Origin: an uncultured Lachnoclostridium sp.
GTDB taxonomy: Bacteria > Bacillota > Clostridia > Lachnospirales > Lachnospiraceae
Assembly: GCA_930986645.1 (NCBI GenBank)
Contig: CAKNJS010000019.1
Span: 1-44,651 of the forward strand
Direction of reading: 5' to 3'
DNA length: 44,651 nucleotides
This document shows, one piece after another, positions 7,601-15,479 of the stretch. Position 1 is the first letter of the stretch. Every line of letters starts with the position of its first letter. The notes beneath the pieces were generated by a model that made no database searches, was not told where the DNA came from, and saw only the letters and a program-made list of their open reading frames with translations. The position numbers and the translations under genes are program-made.

Positions 7601-10600
7601 TGTGCCGTCAACAGATATTTCGACCGCATACTTCATCAGTTTATCACTGCCGTCATGGCCGACAACGATGTGCGCGCTCATAAGGTCTGCTATTTTTCCC
7701 AGATCATATCCAAGGAAATCGTCAACCATGAAGTCATCGCCTGTGGTGTTGCCGCTTCCGTCCGGATCGTACCATACATATGTATCGTCATTTCCGTCAT
7801 ATAGATTTGCCTCTGAGCCCTGATGTACTGTCCAGCGGTCTGTGCGGATCACATTGTACTGGATCGGTATATCAGCCCCGCTCTGCGGCGGAAGGATCTC
7901 AATCTCCGCAATCCTTACCCAGCCGTATGTAGCCTCCCTGTTCAGAATGCGTACTGCTTTCACATTTTCAACTATTCCGAAATCAATCGTCTGGTCTTTC
8001 TCACTGCCTATAGTTCCTGCCTTCACCCATTCTGTCGATCCGTCGAGCTGGTATTCTGCATCCGCATTACTGAATACATCCCTCGCATCGGATATTCCCT
8101 GTACAAGGCGGAATGATCCCACGGTTTTCGGCTCGTCAAATGTGACTGTCAGAGATGCACCTTCCGCGATCTTGTCGCGGTCCGGCTGCTCATAAGGGCC
8201 TTTGGCCAGCTGAACTTCTGTGCTGTCGCTTCCATCAAAATAATTCGCTTCACCGGCACTATTGCGTACAGACATGCCGTTGTATGTAACTGTGCCGGTA
8301 TATCTCTCCTGTCCTTCCTGTTCCTGATCTGCATTACTGTTGATCTGGATCTCATGTACATTCAGATATGCGTCCTTCACATTGTCCGCAGCTGCAACAA
8401 GACGGATTCCCATTGCTTTAAAATCTTCCGGAAGATTTTCCTGTTTAACAACAATGTCCAGATACTGATTCTCAATTCCGGTAAATGCGTTGTCCATTCC
8501 TGCCAGATCCAGATCCTGCCATTCTTCTCCGTCCATTGTATACTGAAGCTTTGACGCCTCAAAATGGTTCTTTCCTGTGCCGAGCAGGAAACGGATATCT
8601 CGGATCTCGATCACTTTATTATAAAGAACACCCACATAATCTCCCGTCTTAATCCATACCGGATTCCGGTAGCTTGCCATCGTCTCGTCATTACCATCAA
8701 ATACATTCTCCGTGCTCCCGGCCGGATTGTCCGTCCTGTTTGTAATAAATGAACGGATAACCGCATCCGGATCCATGGCTGTCTCCGCATATCTGGAAAC
8801 ATATTCCCCGACAGCCTTTATAAACGGCACAATATGCTGTACTCCGACTTCCGCGTACTCGTAATGATCCAGATACCAGAATTCGTGGGTTCTGGAACTG
8901 TCGAACGCTGTTTTTCCATCTGTATTGTACTGAATGACCGCCGTTGTATCATTGTCAAGCACTGCCTTGACACCGTTCAGGTACGCGATCGCTGCGTCTG
9001 CAGTATCATCCCAGCAGTCCAGCCAGTATATGATCTGAGCTTTGATGTCTTCATTGCCCGATGCCTCATAAGTATCAGCGGCATCTTGAAGGATCTTAAA
9101 CTGTTCGATCAGCGCGTCTGCATCTTCCGCTGTTACAGTATTATTGTTCAGCTTGTTCCTGAACTCCGTAAGCGCCGGAGCCAGATCTGTCGATTCCTGA
9201 AGAGCTGTAACCTTGCTGTCCATGTTCTGGTTGATCATATGTTTGGACAGTTCTTTAAGCGCATTGGAAGCATCCGTCTCAACGGATGAATTGTGATCCA
9301 CATATTTAAATGAATCCTGCCATATCTGCTCTGCTTCTTCCTCACTCTGCCATATATTCCATGAATAACAGGCGTTTCCGAAAATAGCGGTCTTGCTCGG
9401 CTCCGACTGCTGCATCGGATTCAGAACGATACCCTGTATCTTATCCGGATCTACGCCCGGGTGGAGAAACGTACTGTATCCGCCCATGATCAGATGATTC
9501 TTGGAATTATCTGTACACGGCCAGTTCACCCACATGTAAGGTCCGCGGCCGGCATTATTGTAAAATGTTGTTGTAAATTTGTCGCTTACTTCGCCCCATA
9601 CCTTTCCGCCTGTCATTACAATCTGCACGTTTTCCGGGAAATTCTGATAATAACTCTGTCCATTTCCCATATACTCTACTGTACAGAACGGAAGTGTCTG
9701 TTTCAGGTCAGGATACTTCTCGCCCATCCCTGCCAGCCATTCTGTCATATCATTCAGAAATCTGACATAGTTATCGCTTCCCACATTGCCCGCGTCATCG
9801 GCCAGAATCGCGATCTGCTTTACTCCTGCCTCGATCACCTGCTCGAACTTCGCCTGCACTGCCGCCAGATCAGCCTCGTAATTTGAGTCAAATCTGACCG
9901 GACTGTTCATAAATGTATGAAGGGCATATACAAACCGGCACTTGGAATCATTTCCTGCTTCAGCCAGCGGCCTGATCAGTTCATCGAGTTCCTGCTCCGT
10001 GTAAAGCGTTCTCCACTGGGCGTTATGCTTCGGGTCATTTTTCGGAGCGTAAAAATAAGAGTTCAGTTTATAATAACCGCCCCATTTCATCAGATTGATG
10101 CGGTCCTGTGTTGACCATGGATTGCCGTAGTATCCTTCGATAAAGCCGCGGCTTGCCACGTCTGCCCAGTCCTCGATATGGAAACTGCGGATCGTATAGC
10201 TGTCCATCTGTTTGATGATATGATACAGCGTGGTCAGTCCATAGAAGCTGGCGTCTGTATCTGCTCCCAGAACCGTGATCACATTATTGCTGCTGTCAAG
10301 GACATAAGCGTCAAGCTTATCAAAAAGCCCGTCATCCGTTACGTCTATATTTTCCTCCACATACCTGTCAACATACCCCTCGGAACCATCGATGCCGACC
10401 AGTACGTTCGTGCTGCCTTCCACGATCTCATCCGATACTGTCACGCTGATATCGCTCTTTAGCGCAAACACTTCATCGAGACGTGCCCGTGTTTCGGCAT
10501 CAATACCGTCTTCATACACTACATTGACATCATTATTAATAATGTAGCTGTCTCCCTCATAACTGATCACCTGCGGGGACGGATAAATCTCATATTCAGC

Positions 10601-10726
10601 CTCCGCGGCCTCAGCATCCCCTCCCGGAAGAGTAACCCCGGTCAGAACCATGACTGCCGCCATAAAAGCCGCGGTATATCTTCCCGCGCTTGTTTTTTCA
10701 CTTTTATTATTGATTATCTTTTTCAC
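4664..10726 (-). CDS. Giant surface GH84 beta-N-acetylglucosaminidase
   Basis: The protein has 2020 residues. A signal peptide (about 1-41, ending near AEAAEAE) precedes a GH20b-like N-domain (about 45-190) and the GH84 barrel (about 192-500), which opens with SRGFIEGYYGNPW. The catalytic Asp pair is D310-D311 in ILADDAGN, as in Clostridium perfringens NagH/NagJ. A helical linker, several F5/8-type (CBM32-like) modules with FDG.DST signatures (about 660-1480), about six FIVAR helical repeats (about 1500-1950), and a QTGNG-rich linker follow. The end is AVQTGD, a hydrophobic segment and RRRSKK, a sorting-type tail. It would remove terminal beta-GlcNAc from mucin or other host glycans at the cell surface. 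The start is GTG (10724-10726) with GGAGG only 4 nt away. A specific substrate cannot be assigned. Confidence 0.93.
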   Translation of the reverse strand: MKKIINNKSEKTSAGRYTAAFMAAVMVLTGVTLPGGDAEAAEAEYEIYPSPQVISYEGDSYIINNDVNVVYEDGIDAETRARLDEVFALKSDISVTVSDEIVEGSTNVLVGIDGSEGYVDRYVEENIDVTDDGLFDKLDAYVLDSSNNVITVLGADTDASFYGLTTLYHIIKQMDSYTIRSFHIEDWADVASRGFIEGYYGNPWSTQDRINLMKWGGYYKLNSYFYAPKNDPKHNAQWRTLYTEQELDELIRPLAEAGNDSKCRFVYALHTFMNSPVRFDSNYEADLAAVQAKFEQVIEAGVKQIAILADDAGNVGSDNYVRFLNDMTEWLAGMGEKYPDLKQTLPFCTVEYMGNGQSYYQNFPENVQIVMTGGKVWGEVSDKFTTTFYNNAGRGPYMWVNWPCTDNSKNHLIMGGYSTFLHPGVDPDKIQGIVLNPMQQSEPSKTAIFGNACYSWNIWQSEEEAEQIWQDSFKYVDHNSSVETDASNALKELSKHMINQNMDSKVTALQESTDLAPALTEFRNKLNNNTVTAEDADALIEQFKILQDAADTYEASGNEDIKAQIIYWLDCWDDTADAAIAYLNGVKAVLDNDTTAVIQYNTDGKTAFDSSRTHEFWYLDHYEYAEVGVQHIVPFIKAVGEYVSRYAETAMDPDAVIRSFITNRTDNPAGSTENVFDGNDETMASYRNPVWIKTGDYVGVLYNKVIEIRDIRFLLGTGKNHFEASKLQYTMDGEEWQDLDLAGMDNAFTGIENQYLDIVVKQENLPEDFKAMGIRLVAAADNVKDAYLNVHEIQINSNADQEQEGQERYTGTVTYNGMSVRNSAGEANYFDGSDSTEVQLAKGPYEQPDRDKIAEGASLTVTFDEPKTVGSFRLVQGISDARDVFSNADAEYQLDGSTEWVKAGTIGSEKDQTIDFGIVENVKAVRILNREATYGWVRIAEIEILPPQSGADIPIQYNVIRTDRWTVHQGSEANLYDGNDDTYVWYDPDGSGNTTGDDFMVDDFLGYDLGKIADLMSAHIVVGHDGSDKLMKYAVEISVDGTKWSAVNGYENYEGAASGKDTLDIDLTGTKARYIRIRNLERRGSWGKFSEFTVKEQVRGSSEYVYTNIDTAVSSSADEGIVSLSEGTVTLNKDDYIGVKLDHIKAVTGVTASELPENTVLEVSMNGIEWVPYRSDDTPVDARYIRIRGTADSVKFKLTQFDVEYEFVGKKSVESDFAMAQTKDDMRSAGTAGNVFDGDLSTIGMINGAQEAGKHITFDLGQVIHFSSLRYYIIESQLNYLRNADFEVSVDGSKWTKVLHVGQETENKFDSTTAKDMQGITLTHDAMNPGYMYAEAAGLDADGRYIRVTPVETYSHRWVGFNEIQINGGAYISTEANRDVISEAVEERGKLPSNMLDGDYSTTYRSSEENSSFTYRLSEPEGKASIRIIQSGAVSNAEVTARYIGEDKPVSLGKLNQAINEYIIPEGKTLKSITVEWADKIPEIAEIGTSEDRSGAADKTKLEEALKQTADDAWTTNSKEKYQAAWDVANEIYNNENVSQTVVDSALGSLQSAFNNAEKKASNIEELQAIADGKADNENMIYSGITYNAYESAVDKLAAALKNADNLSQEEADRLKADVESAEAALEYSTRNRELAVLETLRYDAVNGDNYTTESYDALTAAKEAIDTLAAQDTAAENGEGERVDPQKFIDARAAFQKAMDGLVDVTALKEVLAQAESVDSSLYTEESYQAYAAAVEKGKALLANGTADAAADAVEDIKAAYEALTLKPDTTLADAVAAAEELLQAEGAEDKYTADSYNALAAIVEEAKQNGDDSYIEKIQTAVKELVDVTALRTQIEAAKSVDADSFTISSHKVLSDLLGQTEELLKSGSREDIAAAAEAIENAIRSLVPRAEGVEDYRDSITLKPEQGYTADSYKVYKEAYEALMSTDPSDLSAEQFARLKADFEKAELALKAAGGADSQTGNGQTGNSQTGNGQNGSGDRTDKAVQTGDTSNPAVWALCLIASAGAAGAVLRRRSKK

Positions 10727-10773
10727 TTTTCCTCCTCATAAGAAACACATCTGGAATTTCTCCTATTTGTCTA

Positions 10774-10807
10774 TAAAACGGAAGCTGCCGCACATGCAGC
10801 AGCCCCG
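10774..10807 (-). terminator. Terminator between GH29 and GH84
   Basis: On the minus strand CGGGGCTGC pairs with GCAGCTTCCG, with G-U pairs and one bulge, followed by TTTTATAG. It lies just past the GH29 stop. GH84 therefore probably has its own promoter or depends on read-through. Confidence 0.55.
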
Positions 10808-10864
10808 CTTTTTCATTCACATTCCGAAGTTTTCTCTCGTTTCAGGATGTTGTTGACTATCTGA

Positions 10865-13800
10865 CTATTTCGTGTTTCTCCTTCTGATAACGATCGCTGC
10901 TCCGCCTGCTGCCGCAGCCGCCGCAAGTGTCACTATCCATATCGTCACGTTCGTATCGTCACCGGTCTGTACAGCCTTCACCGTATCCTTTCCTGAATCC
11001 GTTCCGCTCTGCGGCTTATCGCTGCCTGCTGACGGCTTGTCTGGTCCGTTTCCTGATCCCGGTTTGTTCTGGTCATCACCGGTTCCCGGTTTATTCTGGT
11101 CATCTCCTGTTCCCGGCTTGTTCTGATCGTCTCCGGTACCCGGATCCGGCGTCTCTGTTTCTTTCTCTTCCAGAAGTTTCTGCGCATCTGCAAGGGCATT
11201 TACTGCTTCAGAGATTTCATCTGCTGTTGCATTATCATTGTCATATACCGCCTGAGCCGCATCTACAGCTTTCTGATACTCGGCAAGTGAATCCGCCGTA
11301 TACTTGTCTGTCTGTGCAAGGACGGCATTTGCATCTGCAAGGGCATTTCCAAGTTCAGTCTTGTCCGGATTCTCCGGTGCAGGTATCTTCTCAAGAGCTT
11401 CGATCGCATTTGTCAGCAGTTTAATCTGGTTGTCCACTGCTTCCTGTGAAGCATCGTCTGCACCAGCAACCGCTTCCGCCTCTGCAATCGCTTTATTGAG
11501 AGCTTCGATAGATTCTGCCGTATATACGTCTGTCTCGGCAGCTCTTTCCTTTGCTTCTGCAAGCTTTGCCTCGAGATTTGTCTTATCTACAGCTGCTGTT
11601 TCCGTTTCTTCAACCAATTGGATATCGAATTTATCCAACTGCGGTGCGTTTTTTGCTCCCGCCGTAAAAGTAAGTACGCCTGCTCCCGGAGTTTTAACTT
11701 CCCATGTAAGATCTACGGTATAAACTTTTTCTGCTTTACTATCAGCTTCTACTGATGACAGTTCACCTTCTGCAATATATCCGTTTGCTTCACTCCATAT
11801 CATAGAGTTCTTAGTATCTCCACTCTTATATTGAAGTGTTGCTTTATAAATTCCTGCTTTTTCTGCATTATAGTAGAGAACTACACTGTCTCCACTGTTC
11901 ATGGCATTAATATATTTGCCTCCGCTTGCCCAATTTCCTTCGCTCACCTGAAGCTCCCAAGCTTCAGCTTCTCCTGTATTATTCAGGATCATTTTTTCTG
12001 CTTCAAGTGTAACCGGCTCCCCGTTAACCTCTGTTGGGAACTTGAACGGATTTTCTTCTGTGTACTGCTCAAAGACCGGTTCCGTTCCACTTTCTTTGAA
12101 ACTCACAACTATTTGTGTTGATTTTTGTACATTTGTTAATGTATATTTTCCATTCTCCACATCATCAAGAACAGAGACTCCATCAACTTTTACGTCTGCA
12201 ATCTCATATCCATCTTTCGGAGTGATTATAAAATCTTTACTTTCTCCTTCATCGATTAAAATCTCACCATTCGGAGTGATCATTCCGTTTTCATCAGCTG
12301 TTGCTGTAATTTTGAACTTCTGTAGTTTAATCTCTCCCGGTGTGATCACAAAGCGGTCGAGTTGCGGAGAATTTCCCTCAGGACCTGTCAGCACAAGCAT
12401 GCCGCTTCCCGGTTCATTGACAGTAATTGTAAATTTGGCTTCATGTGTTGCACCTGCATTGTCATTTGCCCCGGCTGACGCAGTTCCTGCTTGTATCAGA
12501 TTATCTGGATTGCTGCTCCACGACAGTTTATTTGTGCCCGATCCACTTCTATAGTATGCTGTCACGTTATAAGTTCCGGCTTTCTCTGCTTTGAAGTAAT
12601 ATTTGGCTGCATCTCCTTTATTCAGGGAGTTAAGGAATTTGCCATTACTTGCCCATGCATTTTCCGAAACTGAACACGGCCATTTTCCATTTTGCCCGTC
12701 ATTGCTTGTATCATTTTTTATCTCTGATACAAACTCTGCTTCCAAAGTTGCCGAACTTCCATTTCTCCAAGGAAATACAAACGGGTCTTCTTTCGTATAT
12801 TTCTCCCTTTCATGAAGCTCTGCTTCGGCATCCGTCAGGTTTGCAATCGCTTCTTCTATCTGCTCCTGTGCTGCTTCCGGATTCTCCGCTATTTCCTGCG
12901 CTGCCGCATATGCCGCCGCATACGCATCCCAACCGCTTACATACCAGTCTGCAATTCTGTCCTTTCCTGCCTCAAGAAGTTCTTTCAGACCTTCCAGTGA
13001 ACTGGACTCTGTATCTTTTATCGTAACTCTTGCAGAATCATTAAAGCCGAGAACAGCACCGCCGGAAGGATCAGTCAATGTAACTGTAAAGTAAAGATCT
13101 CCTGTTTTATCCTCGTATCGTTTTGTTGTAATCGTTGCCTTTTTGGAAGTTTCCCCTTCTTCAAATGTAAGCAATGTCTTTTCATCGGGATCCATGTGCC
13201 CCTGTACCGCACTTCCGGGTTCGTTGCTGACAAGGACTGTTACTTTCCCCTTGCTTCCGCCTACACGGTTGACTGTAATCTCCATTTCAGAATCTTCATT
13301 CATGGTATATGCTGACTTCTCAATCTCGAACATTCCAGCTCCGCCGTTATTCAGCACCGCTGCCGCTTCAACCCCAATAGCCTTACCTGTTACTCTGAGT
13401 TCAAGAATATGCTCTTTATCCTCAAGTGTATCAGATGCATAAATCACCTGTCCGAGAGAACGTGAAGACGCATTTGTATCAATTGAACCGACTTTTTTAT
13501 TATCGATATAAATATCTGCGGTTCCATGATTTGGATCTTTGGTTCCGATCAGATAAATCTGTGTACCAGTAAAATGAACTTTAAATGACGCGCCCTTATT
13601 TGCATACATGCTTGTGCCGTCACTAAACTGAGTCCCCTGCTCCTGTGTCCATCCCGTATACTCAAAGTAAGAACCATCCTGAGAATTTGTATCTATGTTG
13701 TCAATCTGTTCAAGCTCTGACGGGATACCGCCTGTCAACTCGAAATCAGCACTCGCCTTATAGACACCAACTTCACTGATCATTGGAACTTTTCCTTCCG

Positions 13801-15373
13801 CTGTGCTGACTGTAATCTTAATCTCTGTTGCACGAACAGGGGAAGTTCTGACCAGTCTCTTAGCTCCGATTGTTTCTCCTGACTCCATCTTATGCCATGT
13901 ATCACTATCTCCGTTCCGGTATTCAACTGTATAGCTTTCGATTCTCTGGCCATTCTGGATTGCTTCTTCGATAGATACGACATCGAATCTCTTAGTTTCT
14001 CCTAAATCGATTATAAGACTTCCTTCATTTGTACCATTATCTGTTGTCCAGTATGTAGCATCATCGCCATCAATTGTCTTGCCCGGGCCATAATCTATAT
14101 CATTACCTCTGACCTGAGATGCTTTAACAGAAGCATTCTCTCCTGTTGCCAGATTTGTACGGAATGTCTCTTTTATGTTGTCTCCAAACTCCGCAACCCT
14201 GTTAAGAATAGCATCATCCACCTCACCTCTGTCATTCGGCGGAACATTCAATAGAAGGGTTGCATTGTGTCCGACTGTATTAAAATACATATTTCCAAGT
14301 TCTGTAATACTTTTTGGGGTGTTTTTGCTATTCCCCCAGAACCATCCGCTGGTAATACGCGCATCTGCTTCAGGCACTGTCCACTTATTTCCATCCTTGG
14401 AACCAACAGTTACGTTGTTTCCATTTTCTTTAATCTGATAGCTGTTGATCGTATTTTTAGCCTCGTCTACAGTTGACTTTGACCATGTGTTAGTTCCTGC
14501 TACACCATTCTCATTTCCAATCCAGCGCACAGTTGTATAAGCCTGAGCTCCGAAGAGCATGCAGTCTGAGCTAAACTTATCCTTAGCTGTTCCTTCTTCT
14601 TCCTGAATTGTTTTAAACCATTTTTCAAAATCATATTCCTGTGCATCCTGACCGCTTCCTTTTGCACCATCCATCCAGACTTCTACAAAATGGCCCTTAT
14701 TTCCGTATTTTTCATCATTTCCAAGAATTTCACGAAGCTGATTATCATAGTACTCATTATAATCTTCAGCATCATCATCCTTATTAGCCACGGGTTTCCC
14801 GTCTGCATCATAATATCCATAGCTGTCATCATGAATATCCCATGGAGACAGATAAAGTCCCATATCCATATCATAAGTCGTGCAGGCTGCAGAAATTTCA
14901 GCAAGGATGTCGCCTTTACCATTTTTATAGCTTGTATTAGCAACATCATAATCTGTATATTTACTATCCCAGATACAGAATCCATCATGATGCTTAGCCG
15001 TTACGATCAGCTTCTTGAAGCCGGCATTTTTTAACGACTTAACCAATAAGTCTGCATTAAAATCTTCTTCCAATTTAAAAATCTCATCCGGCTTTTTATC
15101 ACCATATTTCTCGCCCCATTCAACTTCGTTAAATGTATTCGGTCCGAAATGACAAAATGCTGCCAGCTCATCTTTCTGATAGTTATACTGATTTTCATCT
15201 GGCAATACCTTATCCTTCTCCGGCGCATCTGTTTCTGTATCTGTAAGCTGATCATCGCTGATCCATTTATCCGTCTCCGCTGCTTCAGCCGGTATCGTCA
15301 TTCCATAAAATGTTGACGCCGTCATGGCTGCTGCCATCAGAAGCGCTAGACTTCTCGCTGCTTTTCTTTTCAC
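10865..15373 (-). CDS. Giant surface GH29 alpha-L-fucosidase
   Basis: The protein has 1502 residues. A signal peptide (about 1-32) precedes the GH29 barrel (about 55-400), with TAKHHDGFCIWDS and the nucleophile Asp235 in EVWMDGAKG. Next come an F5/8C module (about 410-540), a domain resembling those that bind sugars in fucosidases (about 545-670), a Calx-beta domain (about 680-790), FIVAR repeats, two closely related CBM-like domains (about 870-1030 and 1110-1260, each with ASNGK or ASGGK and QLD.F motifs) separated by an InlB-like insert, further FIVAR repeats and a PGTGDDQNK repeat linker. The AVQTGD sorting tail ends in IRRRNTK. It would release alpha-linked fucose from mucin or Lewis-type glycans. 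The start is GTG at 15371-15373 with GGGAG 6 nt upstream. Linkage specificity (1,3/1,4 or broad) cannot be read. Confidence 0.93.
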   Translation of the reverse strand: MKRKAARSLALLMAAAMTASTFYGMTIPAEAAETDKWISDDQLTDTETDAPEKDKVLPDENQYNYQKDELAAFCHFGPNTFNEVEWGEKYGDKKPDEIFKLEEDFNADLLVKSLKNAGFKKLIVTAKHHDGFCIWDSKYTDYDVANTSYKNGKGDILAEISAACTTYDMDMGLYLSPWDIHDDSYGYYDADGKPVANKDDDAEDYNEYYDNQLREILGNDEKYGNKGHFVEVWMDGAKGSGQDAQEYDFEKWFKTIQEEEGTAKDKFSSDCMLFGAQAYTTVRWIGNENGVAGTNTWSKSTVDEAKNTINSYQIKENGNNVTVGSKDGNKWTVPEADARITSGWFWGNSKNTPKSITELGNMYFNTVGHNATLLLNVPPNDRGEVDDAILNRVAEFGDNIKETFRTNLATGENASVKASQVRGNDIDYGPGKTIDGDDATYWTTDNGTNEGSLIIDLGETKRFDVVSIEEAIQNGQRIESYTVEYRNGDSDTWHKMESGETIGAKRLVRTSPVRATEIKITVSTAEGKVPMISEVGVYKASADFELTGGIPSELEQIDNIDTNSQDGSYFEYTGWTQEQGTQFSDGTSMYANKGASFKVHFTGTQIYLIGTKDPNHGTADIYIDNKKVGSIDTNASSRSLGQVIYASDTLEDKEHILELRVTGKAIGVEAAAVLNNGGAGMFEIEKSAYTMNEDSEMEITVNRVGGSKGKVTVLVSNEPGSAVQGHMDPDEKTLLTFEEGETSKKATITTKRYEDKTGDLYFTVTLTDPSGGAVLGFNDSARVTIKDTESSSLEGLKELLEAGKDRIADWYVSGWDAYAAAYAAAQEIAENPEAAQEQIEEAIANLTDAEAELHEREKYTKEDPFVFPWRNGSSATLEAEFVSEIKNDTSNDGQNGKWPCSVSENAWASNGKFLNSLNKGDAAKYYFKAEKAGTYNVTAYYRSGSGTNKLSWSSNPDNLIQAGTASAGANDNAGATHEAKFTITVNEPGSGMLVLTGPEGNSPQLDRFVITPGEIKLQKFKITATADENGMITPNGEILIDEGESKDFIITPKDGYEIADVKVDGVSVLDDVENGKYTLTNVQKSTQIVVSFKESGTEPVFEQYTEENPFKFPTEVNGEPVTLEAEKMILNNTGEAEAWELQVSEGNWASGGKYINAMNSGDSVVLYYNAEKAGIYKATLQYKSGDTKNSMIWSEANGYIAEGELSSVEADSKAEKVYTVDLTWEVKTPGAGVLTFTAGAKNAPQLDKFDIQLVEETETAAVDKTNLEAKLAEAKERAAETDVYTAESIEALNKAIAEAEAVAGADDASQEAVDNQIKLLTNAIEALEKIPAPENPDKTELGNALADANAVLAQTDKYTADSLAEYQKAVDAAQAVYDNDNATADEISEAVNALADAQKLLEEKETETPDPGTGDDQNKPGTGDDQNKPGTGDDQNKPGSGNGPDKPSAGSDKPQSGTDSGKDTVKAVQTGDDTNVTIWIVTLAAAAAAGGAAIVIRRRNTK
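11058..11138 (-). repeat. 27-bp tandem repeats in the GH29 linker
   Basis: Three 27-bp units (11058-11084, 11085-11111, 11112-11138) encode the PGTGDDQNK linker just before the sorting tail. Such units can change copy number by slippage and alter spacer length across the cell wall. Confidence 0.75.
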
Positions 15374-15427
15374 TTATTTCTCCCTTTCTTTTATATGCTG
15401 TTTACTAGGTGCCTTTAACTTGTACGG

Positions 15428-15453
15428 CAGAGGCATCTTCTCAAATGCCTCTG
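15428..15453. other. Hairpin between GH2 and GH29 without a U-tract
   Basis: CAGAGGCAT (15428-15436) pairs perfectly with ATGCCTCTG (15445-15453). On the minus strand it is followed by CCGTACAAG, not by Us. It may be a weak terminator, an mRNA-processing or end-stabilising structure between the GH2 and GH29 genes, which are 106 bp apart in the same direction. Confidence 0.5.
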
Positions 15454-15479
15454 TCCATACTTTTCTTTAATCGAAGATT

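Noticed and set aside
10738-10752. Possible tiny leader peptide (MCFL) just before the GH84 ribosome site.
   Set aside because: Four codons with no conserved sequence context; likely chance.
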